A DNA stretch of 64,000 bases from the NCBI RefSeq assembly GCF_900454865.1, contig NZ_UGTV01000015.1, positions 2,110,001-2,174,000 of the forward strand. Reading direction: 5' to 3'. Source of the stretch: Pasteurella canis. GTDB lineage: Bacteria; Pseudomonadota; Gammaproteobacteria; Enterobacterales; Pasteurellaceae. The notes beneath the pieces were generated by a model. It saw only the letters and a list, made by a program, of their open reading frames with translations. It searched no databases and was not told the DNA's origin. The position numbers and the translations under genes were made by a program. The first letter of the stretch is position 1. Every line of letters begins with the position of its first letter. Of this stretch, positions 1 to 9,116 are shown piece after piece.

Positions 1-735
1 TGTTGTGGTCCAAATAATGGCAGAAAGTTTGCCAGAACCTTTTCCCTCTGCATTAAATTTTGTTTCTACTGCAATCTGATCTACTGCATTAAAGCGCACA
101 TAAATTGATGGAGAGACGCGATCTTCATATTCTACTTCTGCTTCAGCTAAAGATGAGGCACAATCTAGACACCAATGAACAGGTTTTGAGCCTTTATATA
201 AATGTCCATTTTCTACAGCTTTACCAAAAGCACGAATAATATTAGCTTCGGTATGGAAATTCATAGTGAGATACGGGTTATCCCAATCTCCTAATACGCC
301 CATACGAATAAAGTCTGCTTTTTGCCCTTCTACTTGCTCTGCTGCATATTTGCGACAAGCTGCACGGAACTCAGCTGCCGAAATTTTTTCATTTGGTTTA
401 CCTACGATACTTTCGACTTTTAGTTCGATTGGCAAACCATGACAATCCCAACCAGGAATATATGGGGAATCATAGCCTAAAGCTGTTTTGGATTTAATAA
501 TAATATCTTTTAGAATTTTATTAACAGCATGACCTAAGTGAAGTGAACCATTTGCATAAGGAGGACCATCATGCAAAATAAAAGATTTCTTACCTTTTGA
601 GGCATGGCGAATTTTTTGGTAAAGCGCTTTTTCATACCAGTTTTGCAACATTTGAGGCTCGCGTTTCGCAAGATCTCCACGCATAGGGAACCCTGTTTCA
701 GGTAGGTTTAAGGTATTTTTATAATCAACTGTCAT
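1..735 (-). CDS. ileS: Isoleucyl-tRNA synthetase, N-terminal part (cut by window edge)
   Basis: This cytoplasmic class I synthetase charges tRNA-Ile with isoleucine. The frame is open from the ATG at 735 to the window edge, giving 245 residues of a protein usually about 940 long. The HIGH signature is seen as HLGH near residues 66-69 inside [12 protein letters not shown], followed by [10 protein letters not shown]. The last visible residues (WTTT) are the start of the editing insertion. It lies 35 bases downstream of ribF on the same strand, the usual ribF-ileS arrangement, in which lspA normally follows beyond the edge. No defect is seen in the visible part. Confidence 0.97.
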   Translation of the reverse strand, partial: MTVDYKNTLNLPETGFPMRGDLAKREPQMLQNWYEKALYQKIRHASKGKKSFILHDGPPYANGSLHLGHAVNKILKDIIIKSKTALGYDSPYIPGWDCHGLPIELKVESIVGKPNEKISAAEFRAACRKYAAEQVEGQKADFIRMGVLGDWDNPYLTMNFHTEANIIRAFGKAVENGHLYKGSKPVHWCLDCASSLAEAEVEYEDRVSPSIYVRFNAVDQIAVETKFNAEGKGSGKLSAIIWTTT

Positions 736-770
736 TATGATATTCCCAATTAATAAAATTAATTAATCTG

Positions 771-1706
771 TTACTTATTGTTTATTCTAAAAAATAACTT
801 TGCTGTCTCCACATCTTGAGCAATTTGTTGTTTTAATGCATCGAAAGATGGGAATTTAAATTCATTACGGATTTTATGGCAAAACTCAACTTCAATACAT
901 TGTCCATAAATATCACCTTTAAAATCAAATAGATGTGTTTCTAATAACTGTACTGCACCATTGATAGTCGGTCGTTTACCAATGTTTGCTACCCCGAGAT
1001 AAATCTCATTATTTTTTAACCGCACTTTAACGGCATATACCCCTTTTACAGGATTAACTTGGCGGTGTAATGGTATATTTGCAGTGGGAAAGCCGATAGT
1101 TCGTCCAAGTTTATTACCATGTGCCACTCGACCTAAAATACTATAGGGTTTACCTAGTATTTTTGTCGCATAAGTTAAGTTATCATTAGCTAAGGCTTCT
1201 CGAATGGCTGTACTGCTGATACGTAATTGCTCGACACAAAAACTGTGGTTATCTTCAACAATAAAACCAAATTTTTTACTCGCTTGTTGTAATAAAGCAA
1301 AATTACCTTGGCGTTTTGCACCAAAGCGAAAGTCATCTCCAATACTTAAAAATTTCACATTCAATTTTGCTACTAACCAATCTTCAATAAAGACTTCAGC
1401 TGATTGTTGAGCAAAGGATTGATTAAATCGAATACAAATAACGTAATCTACACCTAAAGTGGCAAGATGATGTAATTTATCACGCAAACGCATTAAACGA
1501 GCAGGCGAATCCGTATCAGTGAAATATTCGCGTGGCTGAGGTTCAAATAACATAACAACAACTGGTAAATTCAATTCGTCAGCTTTTTGGCGTAAATGAC
1601 GTAAAATAGCTTGATGGCCTAAGTGAACACCATCGAAATTGCCAATTGTTAGTGCACAACCTGATAAATTTTTAGGTAAATTATGAATGCCACGAATTAG
1701 TCGCAT
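771..1706 (-). CDS. ribF: Bifunctional riboflavin kinase / FAD synthetase
   Basis: RibF converts riboflavin to FMN and then to FAD in the cytoplasm. The 311 residues match the family length. The N-terminal nucleotidyltransferase half carries GNFDGVHLGHQ at about 22-32 and the ISSTAIREA motif near 162-170. The C-terminal flavokinase half starts near 185 and has GFPTANIPL. The gene is read with ileS downstream. The next gene upstream, murJ, is on the same strand with 88 bases between them. Confidence 0.96.
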   Translation of the reverse strand: MRLIRGIHNLPKNLSGCALTIGNFDGVHLGHQAILRHLRQKADELNLPVVVMLFEPQPREYFTDTDSPARLMRLRDKLHHLATLGVDYVICIRFNQSFAQQSAEVFIEDWLVAKLNVKFLSIGDDFRFGAKRQGNFALLQQASKKFGFIVEDNHSFCVEQLRISSTAIREALANDNLTYATKILGKPYSILGRVAHGNKLGRTIGFPTANIPLHRQVNPVKGVYAVKVRLKNNEIYLGVANIGKRPTINGAVQLLETHLFDFKGDIYGQCIEVEFCHKIRNEFKFPSFDALKQQIAQDVETAKLFFRINNK

Positions 1707-1794
1707 TGAAATTGTTATCCGTTCGAAATTTATAAGTCAAAATATCCGAGCATTATAAGCATAAATTCACTAAATAGGCGATATTTTTTTATAC

Positions 1795-3369
1795 TTATCC
1801 TTTGTTAAATAAATCTTGTTTGCGAATACCCACAAGAATGAGTGAGCCAAAATAAACAAGGATAGCTAAACCAATTAACCACATTAGCCAATGTATACGA
1901 GTTAAGAAGCTCATTGCATACCATTCAAGTAGGTTTGGTGTGTTATACCAAACTAATCCTCCCATCATGGCGGCAGAGAAAAAAACTTTAGCAAAAAAGA
2001 CCGCACTTTGACGGCTGAAATGATAAACGTCTTGTTTCACTAAACCATGATAGAGTAAGTAGGCATTTAATGTAGCCGACATAGCCGATGCCATGGCGAG
2101 TCCCACATAACTAAATGGAATCGCTAATAAGTTGAATAGCATATTGCTGATCATTGCAATAATACCTATTTTAACGGGTGTCTTTGTATCTTGACGTGCG
2201 TAATAACCGTTTGCGAGGATTTTTATTAACATAAAACTTAGTAATCCTGCATTAAAGGCCCATAATGAAAAAGATGCTGCTTGAACATCATTTAGACCGA
2301 AATTGCCACGCATAAAAAGGACTAATAACAGAGGTTGTGCCAGAATAGCGATACCTACCATCGCCGGGATACCAAGCAATAAGATCATTCGTATCCCCCA
2401 ATCCATTGTATTGCGGAAATGTTGGTTACTTTGTCCATCGTTTTTGTCGCGATTAACATGATGACGCGCTAATGTTGGCAGAATGACAGTAGAAATAGCG
2501 ATACCAAATAGTCCTAATGGAAATTCTAATAAACGATCAGAATAGTAAAGCCAGCTGATGGAACCTGTCATTAAAAAGCTTGCGATTAAAGTATCTAATA
2601 ATAAATTGATTTGACTGACAGAGACACCAAACAAAGCAGGAATCATCAATGTGCGAATCTTTTTTACTCCTTCATCATGCCAAGCCCATTTTGGCTTTAC
2701 CAAGAGACCTGCTTGTTTTAAAAAAGGAATTTGAAATAAAAATTGCAGTAAACCACCGATAAAAATACCAATTGCTAATGCTAAGTCAGGATTTTCTATG
2801 CGAGGGGCAAGGAAAAGAGCAGTACAAATCATAGCAATATTGAGTAAGACAGGTGAAAAAGACATTACTCCAAATTTGCCAATAGTATTCAGAATTGCAC
2901 CAGATAAAGCAACAAAAGTAACAAACCACAAATAAGGGAAAGTAATTTTTAATAATAATGAAGCTTGTTCAAATTTGACTGCGTTGGGTCCATCATTGAG
3001 CCAATCTAAAAACCAACCTGTACCAAAAATAGCTGCAACAATCGGTGAGAAAATCATCGCAAATAGAGTGACTAACGACACGAGCACTCCTAATGTACCT
3101 GATACTTTTCCAATAAACTCTCGTGTTTTATTAATATCACCAGATTTTTGGTATTCAGCAAGGACTGGAACGAAGGCTTGCGAGAATGCTCCTTCTGCAA
3201 AGAGCCGACGTAGAAAATTAGGGATCTTATTGGCGAATAAAAAGACATCTGCTGCAACACCTGCACCTAATAAATTAGCAATTACTACATCTCGTATTAA
3301 GCCTAAAATACGTGATAATAACGTCATTGTACTGACGACAATACCTGATTTTAATAATCCTTTGCTCAA
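1795..3369 (-). CDS. murJ: Lipid II flippase MurJ (MviN)
   Basis: MurJ is an inner-membrane flippase of the MOP superfamily that moves lipid II to the periplasmic face for peptidoglycan synthesis. The 524-residue protein begins with GLLKSGIVVSTMTLLSRILG and keeps the conserved arginines of the first helices (SRILGLIRD, and RRLFAEGAFSQAFVPV near 54-69). About 14 hydrophobic segments run to the C-terminus. An uptake site sits inside the gene at 2000-2008. It is transcribed away from rpsT and toward ribF. Confidence 0.96.
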   Translation of the reverse strand: MSKGLLKSGIVVSTMTLLSRILGLIRDVVIANLLGAGVAADVFLFANKIPNFLRRLFAEGAFSQAFVPVLAEYQKSGDINKTREFIGKVSGTLGVLVSLVTLFAMIFSPIVAAIFGTGWFLDWLNDGPNAVKFEQASLLLKITFPYLWFVTFVALSGAILNTIGKFGVMSFSPVLLNIAMICTALFLAPRIENPDLALAIGIFIGGLLQFLFQIPFLKQAGLLVKPKWAWHDEGVKKIRTLMIPALFGVSVSQINLLLDTLIASFLMTGSISWLYYSDRLLEFPLGLFGIAISTVILPTLARHHVNRDKNDGQSNQHFRNTMDWGIRMILLLGIPAMVGIAILAQPLLLVLFMRGNFGLNDVQAASFSLWAFNAGLLSFMLIKILANGYYARQDTKTPVKIGIIAMISNMLFNLLAIPFSYVGLAMASAMSATLNAYLLYHGLVKQDVYHFSRQSAVFFAKVFFSAAMMGGLVWYNTPNLLEWYAMSFLTRIHWLMWLIGLAILVYFGSLILVGIRKQDLFNKG

Positions 3370-3587
3370 AATAATGTACTCGGCTTGGTTGTTTGAATAA
3401 ATTTTACTTAATTGTATAGAAATTTCGTTTTTACGCTATATTCTACGTAAAAAAACTGCTAAAATCTCGCCCACATCGTTTGGTGAGTGACCTTTGACGT
3501 GCTTAATTGATATAACGATGCGAAAATTTTCGGTTGTGTCTCACCGAAATCAATAACAAATTTTCAGTGACAATGCCGAATTAGTCA

Positions 3588-3616
3588 TTGACAAAAGCAT
3601 AGAAAATAGGCATATT
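3588..3616 (+). promoter_or_regulatory. Probable sigma-70 promoter for rpsT
   Basis: A perfect -35 hexamer TTGACA (3588-3593), a 17-base spacer and a weaker -10 CATATT (3611-3616) lie about 50 bases ahead of the rpsT start. Ribosomal protein S20 genes normally have strong promoters here. Further upstream, TTTGGTGAG (near 3479) and CTCACCGAA (near 3539) form a distant inverted repeat of unknown role. Confidence 0.55.
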
Positions 3617-3668
3617 TTACGCCTTTAATTTATCTCGTTTACTAACAAATAATTTTAGGAGTTTGACC

Positions 3669-3932
3669 TTGGCTAATATCAAGTCAGCTAAAAAACGTGC
3701 GATTCAATCAGAAAAACGCCGTCAACACAATGCAAGTCAACGCTCAATGATGCGTACTTACATTAAAAAAGTTTACGCAGCAGTAGCAGCAGGTGATAAA
3801 TCAGTAGCAGAAGCAGCATTTGTAGAAATGCAAAAAGTAGTGGATAGAATGGCTTCTAAAGGTTTAATTCACGCAAACAAAGCAGCAAACCATAAAGCTA
3901 AATTATCTGCACAAATTAAAAAATTAGCGTAA
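3669..3932 (+). CDS. rpsT: 30S ribosomal protein S20, TTG start
   Basis: S20 is a primary binding protein of 16S rRNA in the small subunit. The protein is lysine- and arginine-rich, begins (M)[20 protein letters not shown] and is 87 residues long, as in E. coli. The start is taken as the TTG at 3669 because AGGAG at 3657-3661 is spaced 7 bases from it. An in-frame TTG at 3663 would leave only one base. A UUG start is also used by E. coli rpsT, where it takes part in autoregulation, so the unusual start is probably functional. A terminator follows at once. Confidence 0.97.
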   Translation: MANIKSAKKRAIQSEKRRQHNASQRSMMRTYIKKVYAAVAAGDKSVAEAAFVEMQKVVDRMASKGLIHANKAANHKAKLSAQIKKLA

Positions 3933-3952
3933 TTTTGACTTTTAAATAATAT

Positions 3953-3985
3953 AAAACCGCACTTTTGTTAAAGCTGCGGTTTTTT
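3953..3985 (+). terminator. rpsT terminator built on an uptake site
   Basis: The stem AAAACCGCA / TGCGGTTTT (3953-3961 and 3975-3983) has a 13-base loop and a T run. The left arm contains the uptake core ACCGCACTT at 3956-3964. Its reverse complement also ends in A/T runs, so it can serve the convergent ytjB gene too. Confidence 0.8.
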
Positions 3986-4019
3986 ATTGCTTTTTTACAC
4001 TTGAATAAGGTGTTTTATT

Positions 4020-4706
4020 TTATTTATTAAAGCGTTTACGTCTACGGTGATAAGTTAATGTATTTTTAATTGGTTTTAAGCTACGAGTAGTTGGAGTAGT
4101 TTCAATTTTTGTACGATATGCTCTACGGTAGTGACTTAAAAAATAATGTACTGAGCTAGCGAGTAATACACCAGCGAGAAATACAATAATGAGTTCGCCG
4201 TAAAGTTGGTGGAAAATTTGATTGATTTTATTTTGTGTAGTTTTGCCATATTTTACATCAAAAGTCACACGCAGAAAACCTTCAAGACCATTAGAAGAAT
4301 AAATAGGTTCAACAATTTGTTGCGTATTGTTGTCCTCTTTTGTTTGTGTTTGAATAGCTAGCCCTAAAGTTGAGCGTAAATTTTTAGATTGGTTAGTCTG
4401 TGCTAATAATTCCCCATTATGAGCATAAATAGAAGCATCAAGAACAAATTCCTCTTTAGCAAAAGAATTTAAATTTTCGCTCAGTTTTTCTGTACTCGCA
4501 TTGTTGACTAACAACATAGAAAATAAGTTAGCTTGTTGACGGACTAATAAATGCGATAGATTAGATACTTGATTAACACTGGCTAATTGTGAGCCAATTT
4601 TAAATTGCTGTACGCCAAATAAAATGACAGCAATAGTCGCAATACAAAATAAAATGATCGAGATGATCATCGTCAGTTTAATCAGTTTTTCTTTGGCTAA
4701 ATGCAA
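4020..4706 (-). CDS. ytjB: YtjB/Smp family membrane protein
   Basis: This is a 228-residue inner-membrane protein with a helix at about 11-31, a periplasmic domain of roughly 135 residues and a second helix at about 171-190, followed by a short basic cytoplasmic tail. The topology and the divergent placement against serB are those of E. coli ytjB (smp) and of the Pasteurellaceae protein called AhpA. The biochemical role is not established; the periplasmic part resembles a small sensor-like domain but no enzyme motif is visible. It converges on rpsT and shares its terminator. Confidence 0.75.
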   Translation of the reverse strand: MHLAKEKLIKLTMIISIILFCIATIAVILFGVQQFKIGSQLASVNQVSNLSHLLVRQQANLFSMLLVNNASTEKLSENLNSFAKEEFVLDASIYAHNGELLAQTNQSKNLRSTLGLAIQTQTKEDNNTQQIVEPIYSSNGLEGFLRVTFDVKYGKTTQNKINQIFHQLYGELIIVFLAGVLLASSVHYFLSHYRRAYRTKIETTPTTRSLKPIKNTLTYHRRRKRFNK

Positions 4707-4784
4707 GTTCTTTTTTCCTAAAGCTAAGTAAATAGGCTAGAATACAACCTACTTTATTTTAAATCACAATTTACAGGATTTTCT

Positions 4785-5738
4785 ATGCAAACACAAAATC
4801 TTGCAAGTATTACTCATTATTTCCCTCAATTTCCAAACACATTGTTACCTAATGAAGCACCAACTCAAGGAACAGTAAAATTCATTTTGTATGGAACAGA
4901 TTTAAATTATGTAAAGTTACAACAATTTCAGCAAAAGTGCGGTGAAAATTTTATTATTCTAGATGGATGGACTGTTTTATACAATACAGTCGTGTTGTTA
5001 CAAGGAACGTGGCAAGCAGAATGGTTAACTTATGCACATGAACTAAGAGTAGATATCGCGCAAATTGATTTTGTTCCCCGCTTAAAACAATCTGGGCTAT
5101 TAGTAATGGATATGGATTCTACTGCAATTCAAATAGAATGTATTGATGAAATAGCAAAATTAGCTGGTACAGGTGAGCTTGTTTCTTCCATCACTGCACA
5201 AGCAATGCGTGGAGAATTAGATTTTGAGCAAAGTTTACGTCGCCGAGTAGCTACTCTACAAGGTGCCCCCGAGCATATTTTGGCGCAAGTGAGAGAAAAC
5301 CTCCCTTTAATGCCTGGATTAGTAGAAACGCTAAAACAATTACAACAATATAAGTGGAAAACTGCGATTGCATCAGGTGGATTTACTTATTTTACTGATT
5401 ATTTAAAAGAGTTTCTAAAGCTCGATTATGCAGTCTCAAATCAATTTGATATTCAAAATGGAATATTAACTGGTGAGATCAAGGGTGATGTGGTTGATGC
5501 AAAATATAAAGCGATAACATTACAACAATTAGCACAAGAATATGGGATTAAGCCAGAGAATACCGTCGCTATTGGTGATGGTGCAAATGATTTAGCTATG
5601 ATGAAGGTTGCTGGGTTAGGTGTCGCACTACATGCAAAGCCTAAAGTACAACAACAAGCACAAATTGTGGTAAACTTCGCAGACTTTAGTGCACTTTTAT
5701 GCTTATTGAGTGCAAATGAGCGATTAACTAAGGAGTAA
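4785..5738 (+). CDS. serB: Phosphoserine phosphatase
   Basis: SerB dephosphorylates O-phosphoserine, the last step of serine synthesis, in the cytoplasm. The 317-residue protein has the HAD nucleophile motif DMDST at 109-113, the motif II serine in SGGFTYF near 205 and the metal-binding GDGANDLAMM near 265. The N-terminal 95 residues form the less conserved accessory domain of enterobacterial SerB. An uptake site lies inside at 4935-4943. Only 6 bases separate it from yajQ, so the two are probably co-transcribed. Confidence 0.96.
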   Translation: MQTQNLASITHYFPQFPNTLLPNEAPTQGTVKFILYGTDLNYVKLQQFQQKCGENFIILDGWTVLYNTVVLLQGTWQAEWLTYAHELRVDIAQIDFVPRLKQSGLLVMDMDSTAIQIECIDEIAKLAGTGELVSSITAQAMRGELDFEQSLRRRVATLQGAPEHILAQVRENLPLMPGLVETLKQLQQYKWKTAIASGGFTYFTDYLKEFLKLDYAVSNQFDIQNGILTGEIKGDVVDAKYKAITLQQLAQEYGIKPENTVAIGDGANDLAMMKVAGLGVALHAKPKVQQQAQIVVNFADFSALLCLLSANERLTKE

Positions 5739-5744
5739 ATAATT

Positions 5745-6236
5745 ATGCCTTCTTTTGATATTGTATCTGAAATTACCTTACATGAAGTACGCAATGCCGT
5801 GGATAATGCAAATCGTGATTTAACAAACCGTTGGGATTTTCGTAATGTGCAAGCTGCAATTGAGCTAAATGAAAAAAATGAAACGATTAAAGTATCTAGT
5901 GAATCTGATTTTCAGGTTGAGCAATTAGTTGATATTTTACGCAATGCTTGTATTAAGCGTGGAATTGATTCTAGTTCACTTGATATTCCATCTGAATATG
6001 AACATAGTGGTAAAACGTATAGTAAAGAAATCAAGCTAAAGCAAGGTATCGAAACTGAGATGGCAAAGAAAATCACGAAGTTGATTAAAGAATCCAAATT
6101 AAAAGTTCAAGCTCAGATTCAAGGTGAGCAAGTACGTGTCACAGGCAAATCAAGAGATGACTTACAAGCGGTAATTCAATTAATCAAAAGTGCAGAATTA
6201 GGGCAGCCATTCCAATTCAATAACTTTAGAGATTAA
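5745..6236 (+). CDS. yajQ: YajQ family nucleotide-binding protein
   Basis: This 163-residue cytoplasmic protein begins [10 protein letters not shown], the family signature, and contains NRWDFRN. YajQ proteins bind nucleotides, and some bind cyclic di-GMP or RNA; the role in this family of bacteria is not settled. The gene starts 6 bases after serB and ends in a strong hairpin terminator. A lone ACAAGCGGT sequence at 6164-6172 looks like the other Pasteurellaceae uptake type but is probably chance. Confidence 0.94.
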   Translation: MPSFDIVSEITLHEVRNAVDNANRDLTNRWDFRNVQAAIELNEKNETIKVSSESDFQVEQLVDILRNACIKRGIDSSSLDIPSEYEHSGKTYSKEIKLKQGIETEMAKKITKLIKESKLKVQAQIQGEQVRVTGKSRDDLQAVIQLIKSAELGQPFQFNNFRD

Positions 6237-6242
6237 TTGCAA

Positions 6243-6273
6243 AAAAGCCGAAGCAATGTTTCTTCGGCTTTTT
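6243..6273. terminator. Bidirectional terminator between yajQ and the YeaQ-like gene
   Basis: AAAAGCCGAAG (6243-6253) pairs with CTTCGGCTTTT (6262-6272) around an 8-base loop, with A and T runs on both flanks. It serves the two converging genes. Confidence 0.85.
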
Positions 6274-6291
6274 ATGTATCCTTTTGAGTAT

Positions 6292-6555
6292 TTATTTACT
6301 CATGATTTTTAAATATCTTAGAATAAAGATAAGTAAACTTGCACCTAGTACACCAAATAATAGACCTGCGAAAGAAAAACTTCCTGCTGACTGTGCAGAA
6401 CCAATTTCTAAAATGTCACCAAAAATCCAACGACCAAGTGATGAACCAATAATACCGATAATGATATTCATAAGCAGACCCATGTCACTTTTCATGACTT
6501 TTTCTGCAATCCAACCTATTAAAGCACCTACAATAATAGCTGAAATCCAACCCAT
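6292..6555 (-). CDS. GlsB/YeaQ/YmgE family small membrane protein
   Basis: This is an 87-residue glycine-rich membrane protein beginning MGWISAIIVGALIGWIAE, with three hydrophobic stretches, typical of the YeaQ/YmgE (transglycosylase-associated) family. Members are often induced in stress or stationary phase; the molecular role is unknown. The start is placed at 6555 because AAGGAG precedes it by six bases. An upstream in-frame start would add eight residues with no ribosome site. It stands alone between yajQ and a long AT-rich gap. Confidence 0.85.
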   Translation of the reverse strand: MGWISAIIVGALIGWIAEKVMKSDMGLLMNIIIGIIGSSLGRWIFGDILEIGSAQSAGSFSFAGLLFGVLGASLLIFILRYLKIMSK

Positions 6556-6964
6556 ATTTTTCTCCTTATGAGTAGTCAATAAAAAATTAAAATCAAATTA
6601 TGATTTTAAAAAGCGTATTGCAGATAAGTAATGTGAGATGTTTCTCATCTAATAACACATTTCTTATACATACAGGAAGTACCATAACAGAATTTAACAC
6701 AAATGCAACAATATTGGTTTAAATATGTACAGAATGTCTTCAGTTGCTGTTATTTTAATCACAATTTGGTTTTATTATATTAATTTTAGAGAATGGATTT
6801 CATTAATATTTCATGATTAATTTATGAAGTGAATCAGAATATCTGGTATTTTTTAGCTATTATATAATAAAGCAAAAGACAGTATAAAAATGCTTAAATA
6901 GCTCGATTTTTAAAGCAATTTGAGATGGTTTGGATTCAGAATAAAGCTGGGTGAATTGGAAAGG
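6556..6964. other. AT-rich intergenic gap, no gene seen
   Basis: About 400 bases upstream of the YeaQ-like gene and downstream of the tRNA hold no convincing reading frame. The sequence is very rich in A and T. It presumably carries the promoter of the small membrane protein, but no hexamer pair stood out clearly enough to call. Confidence 0.5.
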
Positions 6965-7041
6965 TGGTGCCCCCAACAGGACTTGAACCTGTGACCAATC
7001 GATTATGAGTCGACTGCTCTGACCGACTGAGCTATAGGGGC
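6965..7041 (-). tRNA. ileX: tRNA with CAT anticodon, probably tRNA-Ile2 (lysidine type)
   Basis: A full cloverleaf of 77 bases can be drawn: acceptor GCCCCTA/TGGGGGC, D-arm GCTC/GAGC, anticodon stem GTCGA/TCGAT around loop CTCATAA, and T-arm ACAGG/CCTGT with loop TTCAAGT; the terminal CCA is encoded. The anticodon is CAT. The GCCCC acceptor, the GACTCATAATCG anticodon arm and the TTGGTC variable region resemble E. coli ileX more than elongator metT. E. coli ileX also lies just downstream of rpoD. If it is Ile2, TilS must convert C34 to lysidine so that it reads AUA. Confidence 0.8.
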
Positions 7042-7172
7042 CGATCTTATTAAATAGAAAACTCGGGAATTATAGAGAAATATTATAATAAAGTCTAGGA
7101 ATTATCTTTTAGATGTTTCAAATTTAAGCAAAAAGGCTGCTAATATTATTAACAGCCTTTGAGTGTTTGAAA

Positions 7173-9041
7173 CTATTCGTCTAAAAAGCTTCTTAATGTT
7201 TCTGAACGGCTTGGATGACGGAGTTTACGTAGTGCTTTAGCTTCGATTTGACGAATACGTTCACGTGTTACATCAAATTGTTTACCAACTTCTTCTAAAG
7301 TATGGTCTGTATTCATGTCTATACCAAAGCGCATACGTAATACTTTAGCTTCACGTGGAGTTAAGCCTTCTAGCACTTCATGTGTTGCGACTTTTAGACT
7401 TTGCGCAGTAGCAGAGTCTAATGGTAACTCAAGTGTAGAGTCTTCAATAAAATCGCCTAAATGTGAGTCATCATCATCACCAATTGGAGTTTCCATCGAA
7501 ATTGGTTCTTTCGCAATTTTCAGTACTTTACGAATTTTATCTTCAGGCATTCCCATACGTTCAGCAAGTTCTTCTGGTGAGGCTTCTCGTCCCATTTCTT
7601 GTAGCATTTGACGTGAAATACGGTTTAATTTATTAATCGTTTCGATCATATGTACAGGGATACGAATTGTTCTAGCTTGATCTGCGATAGAACGTGTAAT
7701 TGCTTGACGAATCCACCAGGTTGCGTAAGTGGAGAATTTATAACCACGACGATATTCAAATTTATCAACAGCTTTCATTAATCCAATGTTGCCTTCTTGA
7801 ATTAAATCTAAGAATTGTAAACCTCGGTTAGTGTATTTTTTAGCAATAGAAATCACTAAACGTAAGTTAGCTTCTACCATTTCTTTTTTAGCACGACGTG
7901 CTTTTAGTTCCCCTGCTGCAATATGCTCACAGACTTCACGGATTTGTTGTACACTTAAATTGGTTTGGCGTTCAATCTCTAAGATATTTTGAATATGGTA
8001 ACGGATTTCTTCTTCGTATTTAGCTAATTTTTCTGACCAATTTTTACCTGATGATATTGCTTTAATGAGCCAAGTATCTTGATTTTCATGTCCAATGAAC
8101 ATTTTTTGGAACTGTTCTTTTGGCATTTTTGCTTTATCAACAACAATTTTCTGAATACTACGCTCTTGTAAGCGAACAGAACGCATCATGTTACTCATTA
8201 AATTTACAAGTGTATCGAATTGTTTTGGCACTAAGCGAAATTGAGTGAAGACATCAGCTAATGCTTGGATTTGCTCTTTTGATTTTTTGCTTGTTCGACC
8301 ATGTTTTTCAATTATCGCTATAGTTTTACTATGTTGAGTTCTTAGTTCTAAGAATTTTTCACGAGCAACTTCTGGGTCAATTGAGTTATCAGAATCGTTG
8401 TCATCGTTTGAGCTCGACTCTTCGCTTTCTTCTTCCTCTTCTTCATCATCATTGATATCCACTACAACGTTACTTGATTCCTCATCTTCATCATAGGATT
8501 CTTCAATTTCGGGAACATCTGCTTCTGCAATTGCATTAGGATCAACAAAACCTGTAATCAAATCCGCTAAACGAACACCACCTTCTTCAACGAGATCATA
8601 TTGTTCGAGTAAATAGCTAATCGCTTCAGGATAGAAAGCAATTGCACTTTGTACTTCATTGATGCCTTCTTCAATACGTTTTGCAATGTCAATTTCGCCT
8701 TCTCGAGTAAGAAGTTCAACACTCCCCATTTCACGCATATACATACGTACAGGGTCAGTTGTACGCCCAATTTCAGCTTCAACACTAGATAATACCTGTG
8801 TTGCTTCTTCTACTGCATCTTCGTCAGCAATCGCTTCATTTAGCATTAGATCATCGGCATCTGGCGCAGTTTCTAATACTTGAATGCCCATATCGTTGAT
8901 CATCTGAATAATATCTTCAATTTGTTCAGCATCCACGAGCTCTTCTGGGAGGTGATCATTCACCTCTGCATAAGTGAGATAGCCTTGTTCTTTGCCTTGT
9001 GCGATTAACAATTTCAATTGAGATTGTGGATTTTGATCCAT
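7173..9041 (-). CDS. rpoD: RNA polymerase primary sigma factor (sigma-70)
   Basis: This housekeeping sigma factor directs core polymerase to most promoters. The 622 residues include N-terminal region 1.1, an acidic Asp/Glu/Ser stretch near 195-222 within the non-conserved region, region 2 with the [19 protein letters not shown] melting and -10 recognition helix, and a C-terminal region 4.2 helix-turn-helix ([20 protein letters not shown]). It ends in [14 protein letters not shown]. It is the third gene of the rpsU-dnaG-rpoD operon, 75 bases after dnaG, with a tRNA downstream. Confidence 0.98.
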   Translation of the reverse strand: MDQNPQSQLKLLIAQGKEQGYLTYAEVNDHLPEELVDAEQIEDIIQMINDMGIQVLETAPDADDLMLNEAIADEDAVEEATQVLSSVEAEIGRTTDPVRMYMREMGSVELLTREGEIDIAKRIEEGINEVQSAIAFYPEAISYLLEQYDLVEEGGVRLADLITGFVDPNAIAEADVPEIEESYDEDEESSNVVVDINDDEEEEEESEESSSNDDNDSDNSIDPEVAREKFLELRTQHSKTIAIIEKHGRTSKKSKEQIQALADVFTQFRLVPKQFDTLVNLMSNMMRSVRLQERSIQKIVVDKAKMPKEQFQKMFIGHENQDTWLIKAISSGKNWSEKLAKYEEEIRYHIQNILEIERQTNLSVQQIREVCEHIAAGELKARRAKKEMVEANLRLVISIAKKYTNRGLQFLDLIQEGNIGLMKAVDKFEYRRGYKFSTYATWWIRQAITRSIADQARTIRIPVHMIETINKLNRISRQMLQEMGREASPEELAERMGMPEDKIRKVLKIAKEPISMETPIGDDDDSHLGDFIEDSTLELPLDSATAQSLKVATHEVLEGLTPREAKVLRMRFGIDMNTDHTLEEVGKQFDVTRERIRQIEAKALRKLRHPSRSETLRSFLDE

Positions 9042-9116
9042 AATAATATATCCGCCTTGATTGAGTAGTTATGAAGATAAAATACGACTGATTTTATCAT
9101 TGTTATAATAGATTAA

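Noticed and set aside
6164-6172. ACAAGCGGT in yajQ as part of an Apl-type cluster
   Set aside because: It is a lone 9-base match, expected about once by chance in this much DNA.
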